Under the pieces are notes generated by a model, which was given only the letters and a program-made list of their open reading frames with translations, was not told where the DNA came from and made no database searches. Source: Stercorarius parasiticus (lineage: Eukaryota > Chordata > Aves > Charadriiformes > Stercorariidae). Taken from it: a stretch of DNA of 64,000 nt. A program made the translations under genes and the position numbers. Where the stretch lies: the NCBI GenBank assembly GCA_013396915.1, contig VWZL01000812.1:62001-126000 (forward strand). The letters are read 5' to 3'. Below, one piece after another: positions 39,593 to 49,983 of the stretch; the first letter of the stretch is position 1, and the number at the start of each line of letters is the position of its first letter.

Positions 39593-40584
39593 CATTGTTA
39601 ACTTATTTCTTTGCTCCAGAAAGTTGAACACGTAAATAGGGAAATAGGAGTGAGTTAGAAAGTGATTGTTCCAGATTTAATGATAGGGATGAGAGGGAGA
39701 GATAGACCCTCTCTTAGTAGTTAGGGTGCCAAAAAAAGAACGGGAGTTGCTGATCTTCCCATGACAGCAAATAACAGTATTTTCTACTTTCTTTCTCTTA
39801 TCAGGCTACTACCTGGAATATTGTCCCTTCACCAGAGTCAAATGGTTTTATGGATTAAGTTGAGAAGAGGACAGAACTTCAATAACAAATCATTTCCAAA
39901 CAGTAATTTCTCTTTTTCATTATCAGTGGCATAGACTTGATTGACAGCATCCATCTCAAAACAAGTATGTTCCCAGAGATTTTGCGCTGTTCTCAGTACA
40001 GTTCATGCACACAACCTCTAAAGAACAAGACAATGTGAGGACAGGAGTCTTATTTGGTTTCTTATTTTATTGAGCAGTTTTTCTACCATAACCGTAAGCT
40101 TTGCACCAGAATCATTCGCAGTCTTGCCTGTCAAACACCCTCAGGTGTAAATAATAAACTTGTCTCTTGCTTCAGCTGTTAATTCACCTCACGGAGCTGT
40201 TAATTCAATTCACTAAGCCTAACAAATACGATATTTTTTTTAGTTTAGCAAGCACTTGCTAGTACTAATTCAGAGCTATTATAATTTAGCTATTATTAGT
40301 ATTATTTAGTATTGTTAGTTAAGTTGACTGATAACTGACCTGCACTGATCTCTTGTTGTTTTCAATGCCATGCACAAATATAAGTGTTTGTTCAGGGCAG
40401 GGTGTAAACAAATTATAATAGAAAATTACTTCTCTACATGGACACATGTCCATGAGAAACCACTTATGGTCTCTAAAGCTGGATTGCTTGTTCTTGGCAG
40501 AATTCAAGCCTGGAATAATCAATAATAATCTATGTTTCTTGTTCTTTTATTTTTCTGTGTTTGTAAATAAAGGGTGTTTACATG
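39593..40584. other. Sequence between two LTRs; possible LTR fragment
   Basis: No gene is recognised. The part from about 40,000 to 40,225 resembles the 3' part of an LTR on the plus strand: AATAAA at 40,153-40,158 followed by CTTGTCTCTTGCTTC and a 21-bp direct repeat beginning AGCTGTTAATTCA at 40,174 and 40,195. No matching 5' end was found, so this is tentative. A short palindrome CATGGAC-ACAT-GTCCATG lies at 40,437-40,454. Confidence 0.35.
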
Positions 40585-41520
40585 TGTCGCAACCTAAATG
40601 GTTACCCAGCCTGCTAGTGATAGAGATCATGACTGTGGTTTCATAAGACGCAAGGACACAGAAACTTTATCCTCTAAATTTCTCTGTTTTATTAGAGATT
40701 ATCACAAATTAAAAAAAAAAAAAAACACACTTACAAGTGTAACTGTGATTAATAAAGCAAATATATGTATCCAGCTATTACGAATTATCAGCAATCATTA
40801 ATATGGCAACAATCAATAAAAGCAACTGTCAATAATAGCATCAATCAATAGTATTGCAGCAATCAGTAATAGCAGGGATAAATAATATCAGCAACAAGTA
40901 TATGTATGATTACAGCTCACTGCAAATATCAGTAGTAAAGCAATTTATCAATAATATAACAGCAGATATACTTATGATAAATTACTTATATGAATATATA
41001 CAATACCAAGAGCATTAAACAGATCTCAGGAGGAGGCCAATTGTTCCAGAAGTGGGAGGACTAACTGAACCAAACTCAGAGGTAGTCCCAGAGGGAAACC
41101 AATCCACATCACAGAGTTTGGAGTCAGCCAGGTGTCCCCAGCAAGGGTTCAAGATCTAAAAGAAAGTTCACACAGACCTTTTTAGGAAGGGGAAAAGTAT
41201 GTGCAGCACAGGAATTTTGCAGAAAAAAAAGCTACGTTCTGGATAAAAATGAAGTCACTTTATATTGCAGAGACATAAGAGGGCGTAGGACACTCCCATT
41301 TCAAGCAGCCAATAAATGCTGTTAATTTATATTTTTTTCACCTGGGACACAATAGATGATGTCTTCTGTTCTACCAGACAATTTTTTTATTTTTACAGAC
41401 AGTTTCCCTGTTCTTGCAGTTAGACTAGCCAATGGCAGTTAGCGATTCTTGCTTTCTCATGATGTTTTCCCCTTTTCACAGACCATTTTTCACCTTTTCA
41501 AACTATAAGTTGTTGTAACA
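40585..41520 (-). mobile_element. Solo LTR-like element, family not recognised
   Basis: The ends are paired: TGTCGCAAC at the left and GTTGTAACA at the right, matching 7 of 9 when inverted, in TG...CA form. On the minus strand an ATATAAAG box lies at 41,258-41,265, with an ATTGG (CCAAT-box) motif upstream near 41,310. An AATAAA lies at 40,688-40,693, about 100 bp before the 3' end, which is the order expected of U3-R-U5. The length of 936 bp is normal for an avian LTR. Immediate flanks (ACATG and GTTCT) do not match as a target-site duplication, and no primer-binding site follows. It could be a recombined LTR or have mis-set ends. It is unlike the other two LTR types in the window. Confidence 0.6.
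40788..40915. repeat. Degenerate 16-18 bp tandem repeat inside the LTR
   Basis: Successive imperfect units of the type CAGCAATCAGTAATAG / CAACAATCAATAAAAG / CATCAATCAATAGTATTG can be read for roughly seven copies. They fall between the TATA-like box and the polyadenylation signal of the LTR-like element, so they would lie in its transcribed part. Confidence 0.6.
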
Positions 41521-41757
41521 GTTCTCTGTTTTTTGGCTTATTGATGGTGTCTCAGGATGTCTCTGTTTTCTGGGTACCCAATTGTACTTCAAAGATATCA
41601 GCTGCACTTCTGAAAGGTGCTTCTTGTTCGTTATCCCTAGTTCCCAGGCTAACAGTTCCCAGGCTGGCAGGTATTTTCTCTGTCAGTACTTCAGCACACA
41701 TAGTCTTCTCAGTGTAACCAGGTCTCCTTTACAGTCTCCTTTACCTGAAATAAAATT

Positions 41758-41796
41758 AAAAAAAAAAAAAAAAAGAAAAAAAGAAAAGAAAAAAAG
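41758..41796 (+). repeat. A-rich (poly-A/AAAG) tract
   Basis: A run of A residues interrupted by single G residues, preceded by AATAAAATT at about 41,749. This could be the tail of an old retroposed sequence, but no body could be identified upstream. Confidence 0.6.
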
Positions 41797-43243
41797 CAGC
41801 ATGTGGTGATTTAGGTATCCTTTCTTGTAATGAACAAGAACTTCATTGAAAGTGTTTCGTTCTTACATTTATCTGTTACCTATGGAAGAAAATGGTCCTA
41901 ATAGAACCTTCTCTCTGCCCTTGTCTTTAAGGTATGATACGTCCTTTTCCCAGATGGTCAGAGATGTTCTTCATTTCAGGTAATATTTAAGCCCAGGCAA
42001 CATTTCTTCTAGAATGGCCATCAGAGTCTTCACATTTACAATGTTTAAATTCTAATTTTGAATAATTAGATGATGGTAAATGCTGCCTGGCATTACTGAT
42101 CTCTGAAAGGCATCATAAAGAAATGGAAAATATCCCCAAAGCTCATCCAATATGGACTATGGCAAGTACATCCAAGCTAGTGAAAGATTTGAGAACTACC
42201 TTAAAACAATGATCTATTTCAATAATTTACAGGGTTTTTTTTCAATTAGTGTCATAAGGAAGAAAACAAAATTATGTCACTGTCATCAGTAGACAGCCTG
42301 AAAATATAGTGATGCTTTTCAGTCATTATACTACATAAAAGAAGAGTATTTATTAAAAATTTTTCACAGATGTCATTGGTGTTCACACAGAGTCTGTAAT
42401 AATCTTTAAAAAAATAAGAAATCTGGTATCCATTCAAACTATTTCTAAGAATAAATGTTGTCAAGTACCTCTCAGAAATTTCTTTGTGGAATGCCTCAGA
42501 AACACTTTTATTAGATATTGGTGGATCTCAACCTAGAATGAAAGAGAATTCTTCCGATAAGAAAATTTTAGAATGCAATGTTGAATTTTTACTTTTTTTT
42601 TGTCATTAGACATGAAATGTTACACCAGAAGAATATATCAGAAAACCTCTCAACCACAGCTTAATGAATGTTGGAGGAGATTTTTGGAAAAGAGTCACCA
42701 TATACTTTCCCTGTTTGTTTATTCATTGATAACTGTTACTGGCCACTTTCAGAAAAAAGATAGTATGTCAAAGAGATCTTCTTTAAGATACAGAATGATC
42801 ATTTCAATTCAACATAAAGCTGCTTTAAATCCAGTGTTATTTGGTTTTTCAATTAATAACATACATTATGACTTCAAATTTGAAGATTATCTTAAGTAGG
42901 GTATGGCTAAAAGCACATCTTACCATAAAGTTAACATTTCAAACTAAATTTAGTATTTTAAAGATGTTCTGAAAAAAATCAAAGTAATTCCATAAGGACA
43001 AGGTATTTCACACACTTAAGCAGAATTCATTGAAGAAATACACAATAGGAATAACTGGATAAATAGCAGGTTTACAAAGCTGCAAAGTATAGGCCATGAC
43101 AATATAAAGAGGGGTTAACCATGCTCAAGGCAGTTTATCTTTGCAATTGAAAAAGTAGTAAATATCATAGTGAGCTGTAGAAATAAAGACATGTGGAGTA
43201 GTTATTAATCTACTAGCAGTAATACTCCCTTACCTGAAACACT

Positions 43244-43520
43244 TTGCCTACTTTCACCACAGCTCTTCAGGAAAGAAGTAGACTGGAGAATATCAAGAGA
43301 ATTGCAATGAAAATGACTAAGGATCAATCTAGAAAACACAGTCATCATGATGCACTGGAAGACGTGGGTTTGTTGAGTTTAAAAATGACCAATAAAATTG
43401 TCTTCATAAAAGGCATAAAAGGAAGGAATCAGAAGTCCTTCATGGAAGACAGAAAATGGGGATTATATATAAGAAATACGTTTGTACATGTAAAACATAG
43501 AACACTTTGAAACTATAAGC
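43244..43520 (+). mobile_element. Possible ancient CR1/L3-type LINE fragment
   Basis: The order of words (AGTAGACTGGAGAATATCAAG, GCAATGAAAATGACTAAGGAT, then GGTTTGTTGAGTTT and CATAAAAGGAAGG) follows the ORF2 C-terminal region of CR1/L3 LINEs, where 'R..A.KMTKD' is followed by a GLF-like block and a 'KG' block. The plus frame here reads 'RIAMKMTKDQSRK' and later 'VGLLSLKM'. Divergence is high and boundaries are uncertain. Chance similarity cannot be excluded without a profile search. Confidence 0.4.
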
Positions 43521-46243
43521 AACAGTAACATTGTATGTATATGGAAGTATATGTAATTGTTAATCATTCTGTTCTTGGGCTCTTTAATTTATGAGGTTTC
43601 TGTACTCTGGGCACAGTATTTCACAGGTCTGTACTTGCTTTCACAAGTGATAAAAGTGACAAAAGGGATAGGCTAACTTTCCAACCTTTCTTGAACCTTT
43701 TGCAGACGATCAGAAGCAATATGGCGTGAAAAGAAGAATTACCATGTTTTCCTTTTCTTAATCTACTTAGTCTCATAATATTAATAAACCAGTTAAAACA
43801 GAATTCTTTAAACATTCAGACTTAAACATCTCAGCTTCATAATATCAAACAAAAATAATAAACTTGTTTTCATAATTCAGCATAGAAAAAACTAATTGTC
43901 TTTCAGAGACTGCCATAAAGAGTTAAGCCTTACACAGTGCTAACCCCACTGGATTCAGACTTTTTTTGCTTATTAAGAGGTTGCAAGTCTTAGTCCAATT
44001 ATTCTGTAATAGATACTTTTAAATTATGATTTAACATTTAATTCATAAAGAGGGAAAAATTTCCTTGCACATTTCTAGATCATATTTAGTTGAGATCAAA
44101 TAGTATAGAGCATTGTTATGTACCATACACATCTCTTAACACACCTTTGTGAAGAGATGATTAGTTAGAAAATTTTGTGATAAGTTCCTTAGCCATGCTC
44201 AACTGGAAAAGTAAATATATGCCTATGACAAAATACACACTTCCATCCACTTACTCTTCTACCAGTCATAACAAAATGACTACAAATTCAGAACAGGATT
44301 TTGAAAGAAAAAAAGATCCCTAATCTCTTTAACATTTCTGTGGATTTTTACTTTAGCTTTGAGTAAAAGTTAAATATATGCTTAAGTAACATGTTAGCTT
44401 AAGGACTAAAAGAGGAGCCCTGAGGAATTTTAGTGATGCTTCTTAGTTCATGCTATTACTAACTCTATCATTTTCACTATATTTTCACTGCAAGCTATTT
44501 CATTATTTTCACTATAAGCAAAGCAATCTTTCAGCAGGAAGAGATTCTATAAAAGCAAAAAGAAAAACATTGAAGTGAAAGTGATTGGCAGCTGCAAATT
44601 AAACACAATTTATAAAACCAAACATGCAAGGCTAGCTCAGAGGAATTGCACACCCATGCAAGCTTTGAAAAGTTTATTACTTAGCTAAAATATTTTAACT
44701 ACATATTCCAGCTCTCAAGAATATTGAAACACCAGAATAAATATACTTCCCATATAAAGGTACGTTTTTCAATGTACTGATAAAAATATAGCTGTGCAAC
44801 AGAGTATAACTTACCTCAACTCTGCATTCAGCATTTAGGATACGTTAAGTCAAAAAAACAATGGAGCTTTATTGACAAGCATTCTATGATCTAAATTTAG
44901 TGTCTAACTGATTTTTAAATTAACTAGACAAACTCTATAAAACAAGTGATCTCATATTGTAAAAGGTTACCTCATGATAGATGTGTTTAATTCCTTTTAG
45001 ATATGAAAATTAGATACGAAAAGGTCATAGAAATGCTTAAACATAGTATAATCAGGTAATTAAGTCAGATAATTCAGATCATCATTGAGTGATTAAAATT
45101 CATACTAGTGACACCTGATTAAAATAAATATTTTTTGATCTCTACATAATTGCCTGTTAGAGCGAAACAACTAGCTCAGTGAGTGAGGGGAGAGCTGTGG
45201 ATATGATCTGCCTTGATTTTAGCAAGGCATTTGATCTGGCCTCTCACACAGTTTCCTTGCTAATTAGCTGGTAAGATATGGACTGGACAGATGAATAGCA
45301 AAATTGGTGGAAAACTAACTAAACTGCTAAGCTCAAAGGGTGGTGGTAGTTAGTGTCTTGAAATCAGACGAGTGGAGTTCCTCGGGTCAGTACTGTTTCC
45401 AATACTGTTAAATATCTTTATGAGCAATTTAGATGTCAGGATTGAATACACACTCACCAAGTTTGTGGATGACAACTAATTGGGAAGAGAAGTGGATAAG
45501 GCAGCAGACAAGAGTCACCACTCAGGCTGACCTCAGCAGGCTGGAAGACAGACCAGCGACAATTGCATAAGATTTAAGAAAAATAAATATGAAGTCATGT
45601 ACTTGGGACAGAATAATTATAAACTCCATAAATATAGGCATGGGACTGATGGCTGAGAAGCAGCTCTGATGAAAAGGCCCTGGGACTGTTGGGGGACAGT
45701 AAGCTCAACCTGAGCCAGCAGCATGCCTGGCAGCAAGGAATGACAACAGCCTCCAGGGGAACATCAGAAAGAGTGTATCAGCAGACTGTGGGATATGATT
45801 ATTCCATATTACTCAGCACATGGTGTGCCATGCCTGGAAAGTAAACTGTTGTGATCCTCCTAGTTTAAGAGAGGCATTGATAAACTAGAGAGGGTCTAGC
45901 AGAGGACTACCAAGATGATGAGAAGACTTCGGAACTTGACTTATGAAGAAAAAAGTTGAAGGAACTGGGCCTGTTCAACCGTGAGAACAGAAGAGTCAGG
46001 ACTGGTGGAGGCCAGGGGGAACCATACTCCAGTCACACTCTTTCGTTAAGTAAAAAGGTAGTTACAGAGAAGAAGGATTAATATCTTCATCAAGATGCAC
46101 AGGGACAGGACAAGAAGTGATGACCACAAGTCGCCATAGGGGAAATTCTGTATGAATTTAATAAATGCTTCATTGTGAAAAAAATTAATCATTGGCATAT
46201 GTTGTCCAGAGAAGTAATGGAGCCTCTCTCACCAGAAACATTC

Positions 46244-46725
46244 TTTTGGAAGGGACCTTTAATGGTCATCTAGTCCAACCCCCCTGCAGTAAGCAGGGAC
46301 ACATTCAACTAGATCAGGATTGTTCAGAGCCTCATCAAGCCTGGCCTTGAATGTCTCCAGGGATGGGGCCTCCACCACCTCTCTGGGCAACCTGTTCCAG
46401 TGCCTCACCACCCTCATTGTAAAGAACTTCTTCCTACTGTCTAATCTAAACCTACCCTGCTCTAGTTTAAAACCATTGCCCCTCATCCTATTGCTACATA
46501 CCCTTGCTACCAGCCCCTCCCCAGCTTTCTTGTAGGTCCCCTTCGTGTACTGGAAGGCCGCTATAAGGTCTCCCCGGAGCCTTGTCTTCTCCAGGCCGAA
46601 CAATCCCAGCTCTCTCAGCTTGTCTTCATAGGAGAAGTGCTCCAGCCCTTTGATCCTCCTCTGCACGTGCTGCAACAGGTCCATGTCCTTCTTGTGCTGA
46701 AGGTTCCAGAACTGGATACAGTACT
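46244..46725 (-). mobile_element. Younger CR1 3' end nested in the older CR1
   Basis: A 482-bp 5'-truncated CR1 in reverse orientation, beginning at TTTGGAAGGGACCTTT and ending at GATACAGTACT. Both sides carry CATTC (46,239-46,243 and 46,726-46,730), a 5-bp target-site duplication. The usual terminal octamers are missing at the 3' end. The host sequence reads continuously when the insert and one CATTC are removed. Low divergence and an intact frame show it postdates its host by a long time. Confidence 0.93.
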
Positions 46726-46732
46726 CATTCAA
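46259..46732 (-). pseudogene. Intact C-terminal frame of truncated CR1 ORF2
   Basis: An uninterrupted frame of about 150 codons encodes the end of ORF2. Visible blocks are '[19 protein letters not shown]', '[18 protein letters not shown]', '[16 protein letters not shown]', '[19 protein letters not shown]', '[19 protein letters not shown]' and a stop after 'GLDDH'. The nominal start methionine comes from host sequence beyond the insertion point, so it has no meaning. Endonuclease and RT catalytic parts are absent. Confidence 0.9.
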
Positions 46733-46862
46733 GACAGCCTGATAAGGTGCTGGAGCAGGGCCCTGGAAAACCTGACCTGAGGCCTTGCTTTCAACAGATG
46801 GTTGGACCAGATGAGCTCTGAAAGTCTATTCCAGCCTAGGTTTTTCTATGGTTCTATGATAT

Positions 46863-47526
46863 TACAATGAATTCTATCCACAAATAGCTGTTTTCAGGTT
46901 ATGTTGCTTTAAAAATTCTTGGGGAAATACTTTTTTTATTTCCCCATATAGAAGCAAAAATACTTTGTCAAATCCCTTGAATGATGTTGATAGACATATC
47001 TAATAGATTTATCTCAGCTTAAAATGCACTAAATACATTTAATACTTGAAATATTATGAGGTAGAATACATAAATTTCCATTAATAGATCCCTCAGTGTC
47101 TTATGAAAAAGGCCAATTTTATTAAAAAAGCAAAACCCAACCAATCTGTTCTATTTAAGTGTCACATAAAATTTTTGACATTTATGTGAGGTTCTATCTG
47201 ATGAAAAAGAAATTTTTAAGAGTTTCTACCCTTCTCCATACACAAATATGATTAATTATACAGACGAATTAATCTAGAAGTTAACACAAGTTCTTTTTAC
47301 CCCTGGCACTAACCAGAGTTTAAAATTGTCTGCTATGAATTACAAAGTTCAATAATTTAGCCAGAATTCATCTTCTTATCAAAGTTTTAAGATACAAAAC
47401 AATAACTTCTGCTTTGCAAGAACTGTGTCTAAGTTCTTGCAAATTCAATCTAATAACAATACTGTAAGAAACAGTGATCTATCATCTCATATAGCCTGGA
47501 AAATATCTTTTGAATGCACTTTCATA
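46863..47526. other. AT-rich sequence between CR1 elements
   Basis: No gene or repeat is recognised in this interval. Confidence 0.55.
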
Positions 47527-48965
47527 ATAGAGTCACAGATTTATGTTTGTAGGAAACTCTGGAGATCATCTAGTCTAAACTTTCACTTAAAACGGGACCT
47601 GGTTGCTTAGATCAGGTTGCTCAGGTCCAGTCAAGATTTAAATATCTGCAAGGTTGGAGATTCCACAGCTTTGCTTGGCAATCTGTTCCAGTGTTTGACC
47701 ACCCTCATTGTGATTTCTTTTTCTTTATTTATAGTTGGAATTTCCCTTTTTGCAGCTTGTGCTTTTTCATCTTTTCCTGTCATTGCACCTCCAAGAAAAG
47801 TCTGGTTAAGCGTTTCAAGACAGCAAAAAGATTTTCCCTTAGCCTTCTCTTCATAATATTGAGATAAGTCACTCCTCTGAACATCTACCTGTACGTCACA
47901 TACACTGAACTCCTTACCATGTTGGTGGCTCTCAACTGCACTCTAATCAATGTCCTTCTTATAATAGGGAATGCAAAACAGGACACAGGACCCTGGATAT
48001 TACCTTAAAAGTGCCAAATAAAGGGGAAGAATTACTTCCCTTGACCTGCTGGCTACATTTTTCTTAAACAACTTTTATCTTCTCTCAGTAACTGTGCTCG
48101 GGCTCTTCTCAACCACCTTTTCAATCACCATGTGCCTAGTCCTGGCATCCAAGAATATTTACTCCATAATCCTCGCAGGGACTGAAATGAAGCTGCCCAG
48201 ATGGAAGCTACCTGATCCTCCTTCTTGCCCTTCTTCAACTTGGATTTGCCTCTTTTTTTGCACTCATCAGGAACCTCCCTTGATCACCATGACCTTCCAA
48301 AACCAAAGGCTTACAGCAGGCTTACAATGATATTTGCCATCTCCTTCACAAACCTTAAATACATGCCATGTGATGCCATGGACTTTTCTATGTCCATTTT
48401 ACTTACATAGCCCCTGTCTTTGCTGTGGGTAACGCTTCATTCCTTCACCTATTCACTACTTTTCCACTCAAATAATGTCTCTGCATTTCTCCAGGTAACC
48501 CATACCTGCCCCTGTTTTCTGTGTTCTTCCTTTCTGCATCTGAGTTTAGTCAGAAATTCTTTGTTTAGCCATGTTGCTTTCTGCTGTCCCTCCTCAACAG
48601 TTCACACATTGGAATAAACCATTCTGTGCTTTGAGAAGGCTGAAGACCAAACTAGCCCTTCTGGACCCTTTTATGTCTATATCACTTTGGAAACTGTCAA
48701 GCAGATCACTGAACAAGCTTAGATCTGCTTTCTTGAAGCTCCCAATTTTAATCCTACTATTTGTTTTCCTTGCTTGTCTCCAGATTTTAAACTCTACTGG
48801 TTCATGTTTGCAGCTGCTAAGGCTGCCACTGGTCTTCACATCCCTGACCAGTTCTTCCTTATTCCTGAGCAACAAATTCAATGAAGTTCCTCCTCTGGTC
48901 ACTTTGTTGACTACCTCCATCAAAACATCCAGCAGTCAGTGATGAATCAATGACTTCAAAAAATG
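47527..48965 (-). mobile_element. Old CR1 LINE with central RT deleted
   Basis: The 3' end lies near 47,527 (AGTCACAGAT tail, then CTCTGGAGATCATCTAGTC). The ORF2 C-terminal region follows up to about 48,075 (TTCCCTTGACCTGCTGGCTACA). The next recognisable segment on the plus strand, about 48,115-48,420, is already the N-terminal part of the RT (ATGTGCCTAGTCCTGGCATCC; TGATCACCATGACCTT). The palm motifs between them are missing, so an internal deletion of several hundred bases is inferred. The upper part, 48,560-48,950, is the segment between the endonuclease and RT domains. The high-coordinate end stops about 28 bp before the solo LTR. Confidence 0.85.
48594..48923 (-). pseudogene. CR1 ORF2 endonuclease-RT linker remnant
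   Basis: The minus-strand frame reads 'VNKVTRGGTSLNLLLRNKEE', 'LVRDVKTSGSLSSCKHEPVE' and 'FKIWRQARKTNSRIKIGSF', matching the CR1 ORF2 region after the endonuclease core ('LVxDV...GSLG.SDHE.VEF'). The position of the SDH catalytic motif reads SCKHE, so that catalytic motif is degraded. It is the only part of a CR1 endonuclease region visible in the window; all other copies are truncated before it. Confidence 0.82.
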
Positions 48966-48993
48966 TGTATGTCTAACGCCTGATTAAGATTTC

Positions 48994-49983
48994 TCTATTG
49001 GGTGTCCCTGTCCAGGTGTTGGTAGTGAGGGTCTGCAGGGGTGCTTTCTGTGAGAAGAGACCAGGGACTGCCCTATGCCAGACACAGTCAGTTCCAGCTG
49101 ACTCCAAACAGACCCACCACAGGACAGATAAGCCTGTCAGCCAAGCTGGTGGCCCCTCTGTGATAATGTATTTAAGGGTAAAAAAAAGCTGCACAGCAGC
49201 TGTGAGAGACAGGAGTGAGAAAATGTCAGAGGAAGAGCCCTGCAGACACCAAGGTCTGTGAAGAAGAAGGAGGAGGTGCTCCAGGGGCCAGAGCAGAGAT
49301 TCCCCTGCAACCAATGAAGAAGACCATGGTGAGGCAGCTTGTCTCCCTGCAGCCCATGGAGGATCACATTGAAGCAGATATCCGCAGTGCAGACAGTGGA
49401 GGAGCCCACACTGGAGCAGGTGGAGATGCCCTGAAAGAGGCTTCAGCCCACACAGGAGCAGGTTTCCTGGCAGGAATTACAGCCTATGGGGGAACCATGC
49501 TGGAGTAGTCCATGCTCAAAGCACTGTACCTCATGGAGAGGACCCATGATGGAGCAGTTTGTGAAGGACTGTATCCCATGGGAGGGACTCCACGCTGCAG
49601 CAGGTGAACACTGGAGAGGAAAGAGCACAGAGACAAAGTGTTATGAACTGACCGCAAGCTCCCTTTTCCGTCTACCTTGCACCACTCCAGGAGTGGGAGG
49701 AGGTAGAAGAATCAGGAATGGAGTGAAGTTGAGCCTCAGGAGAAGGGTTGGGATAGGCTTATTTTTAGTTTTGTCTTTGTCTTTCATCATCCTACTCTAT
49801 TTTTAATTGGCAATAAATTAAATTAATCTTCCCTAAATTTAGTCTACAACAGTAATTGGTAAATAATCTTTATCTCAACCCAAGATTTTTCTGTTGTATT
49901 TTCCCCCTCTATGCTGTCAAGGAGGCGGAATGAGAAAGCAGCTGGATGAGGGTCTGGCAACCAGCCAAAACTAACCCACTGCA
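48994..49983 (+). mobile_element. Solo LTR with 5-bp target-site duplication
   Basis: A perfect ATTTC duplication flanks it (48,989-48,993 and 49,984-49,988). It starts TCTATTGGG, where the family has TG, and ends CACTGCA. A TATTTAAG box at 49,169-49,176 and AATAAA at 49,812-49,817 set the plus orientation. Internal blocks at about 49,260-49,480 (GCTCCAGGGGCCAGAGCAGAGATTCC-type, split CCTGCAACCAATGAAGAAGACC) match the reverse complement of 39,200-39,330 in the first copy. Degenerate tandem units of roughly 45-60 bp ending in 'ATGGGG..ACCATGCTGGAGCAG'-like words occupy about 49,300-49,620. No internal retroviral sequence adjoins it. Confidence 0.92.

Larger units (their letters stand above)
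41521..45154. other. AT-rich sequence, mostly unrecognised
   Basis: No gene is recognised. A purine run of A with a few G is at 41,758-41,796. A diverged LINE-like scrap at 43,244-43,520 is listed separately. A TAATTA/GATTA-rich stretch lies near 45,030-45,130. Confidence 0.5.
45155..46862 (+). mobile_element. Old CR1 LINE, interrupted by a younger CR1
   Basis: The plus strand shows a decayed ORF2. 'MICLDFSKAFDLASH' (RT motif A) is readable near 45,200-45,245, and a FVDD-like catalytic box (TTTGTGGATGACAAC) near 45,463. The C-terminal region continues to about 46,238. The sequence is then split by the insertion at 46,244-46,725 and resumes at 46,731 with AAGACAGCCTGATAAGG. It ends with TGGTTGGACCAGATGAGCTCTG, a degraded GGTCCCTTCCAACC-type block and TTCTATGGTTCTATGAT. 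Joining the flanks across one CATTC gives the expected CR1 order, so the two parts are one element. There are many frameshifts and stops. Confidence 0.88.

Noticed and set aside
40788..40915. Regularly spaced CAATCAATA words suggesting a CRISPR-like array
   Set aside because: Units are 16-18 bp, imperfect and contiguous without unique spacers, and the genome is a vertebrate; this is a degenerate minisatellite.
46320..46535. Plus-strand frame '[18 protein letters not shown]...'
   Set aside because: Antisense shadow of the CR1 ORF2 C-terminus; similar shadows occur at 26,670-26,885 and 56,149-56,361.
48973..49806. Several open frames on both strands around 49 kb
   Set aside because: They lie entirely inside the solo LTR, whose GC-rich sequence is poor in stop codons; none resembles a retroviral protein.
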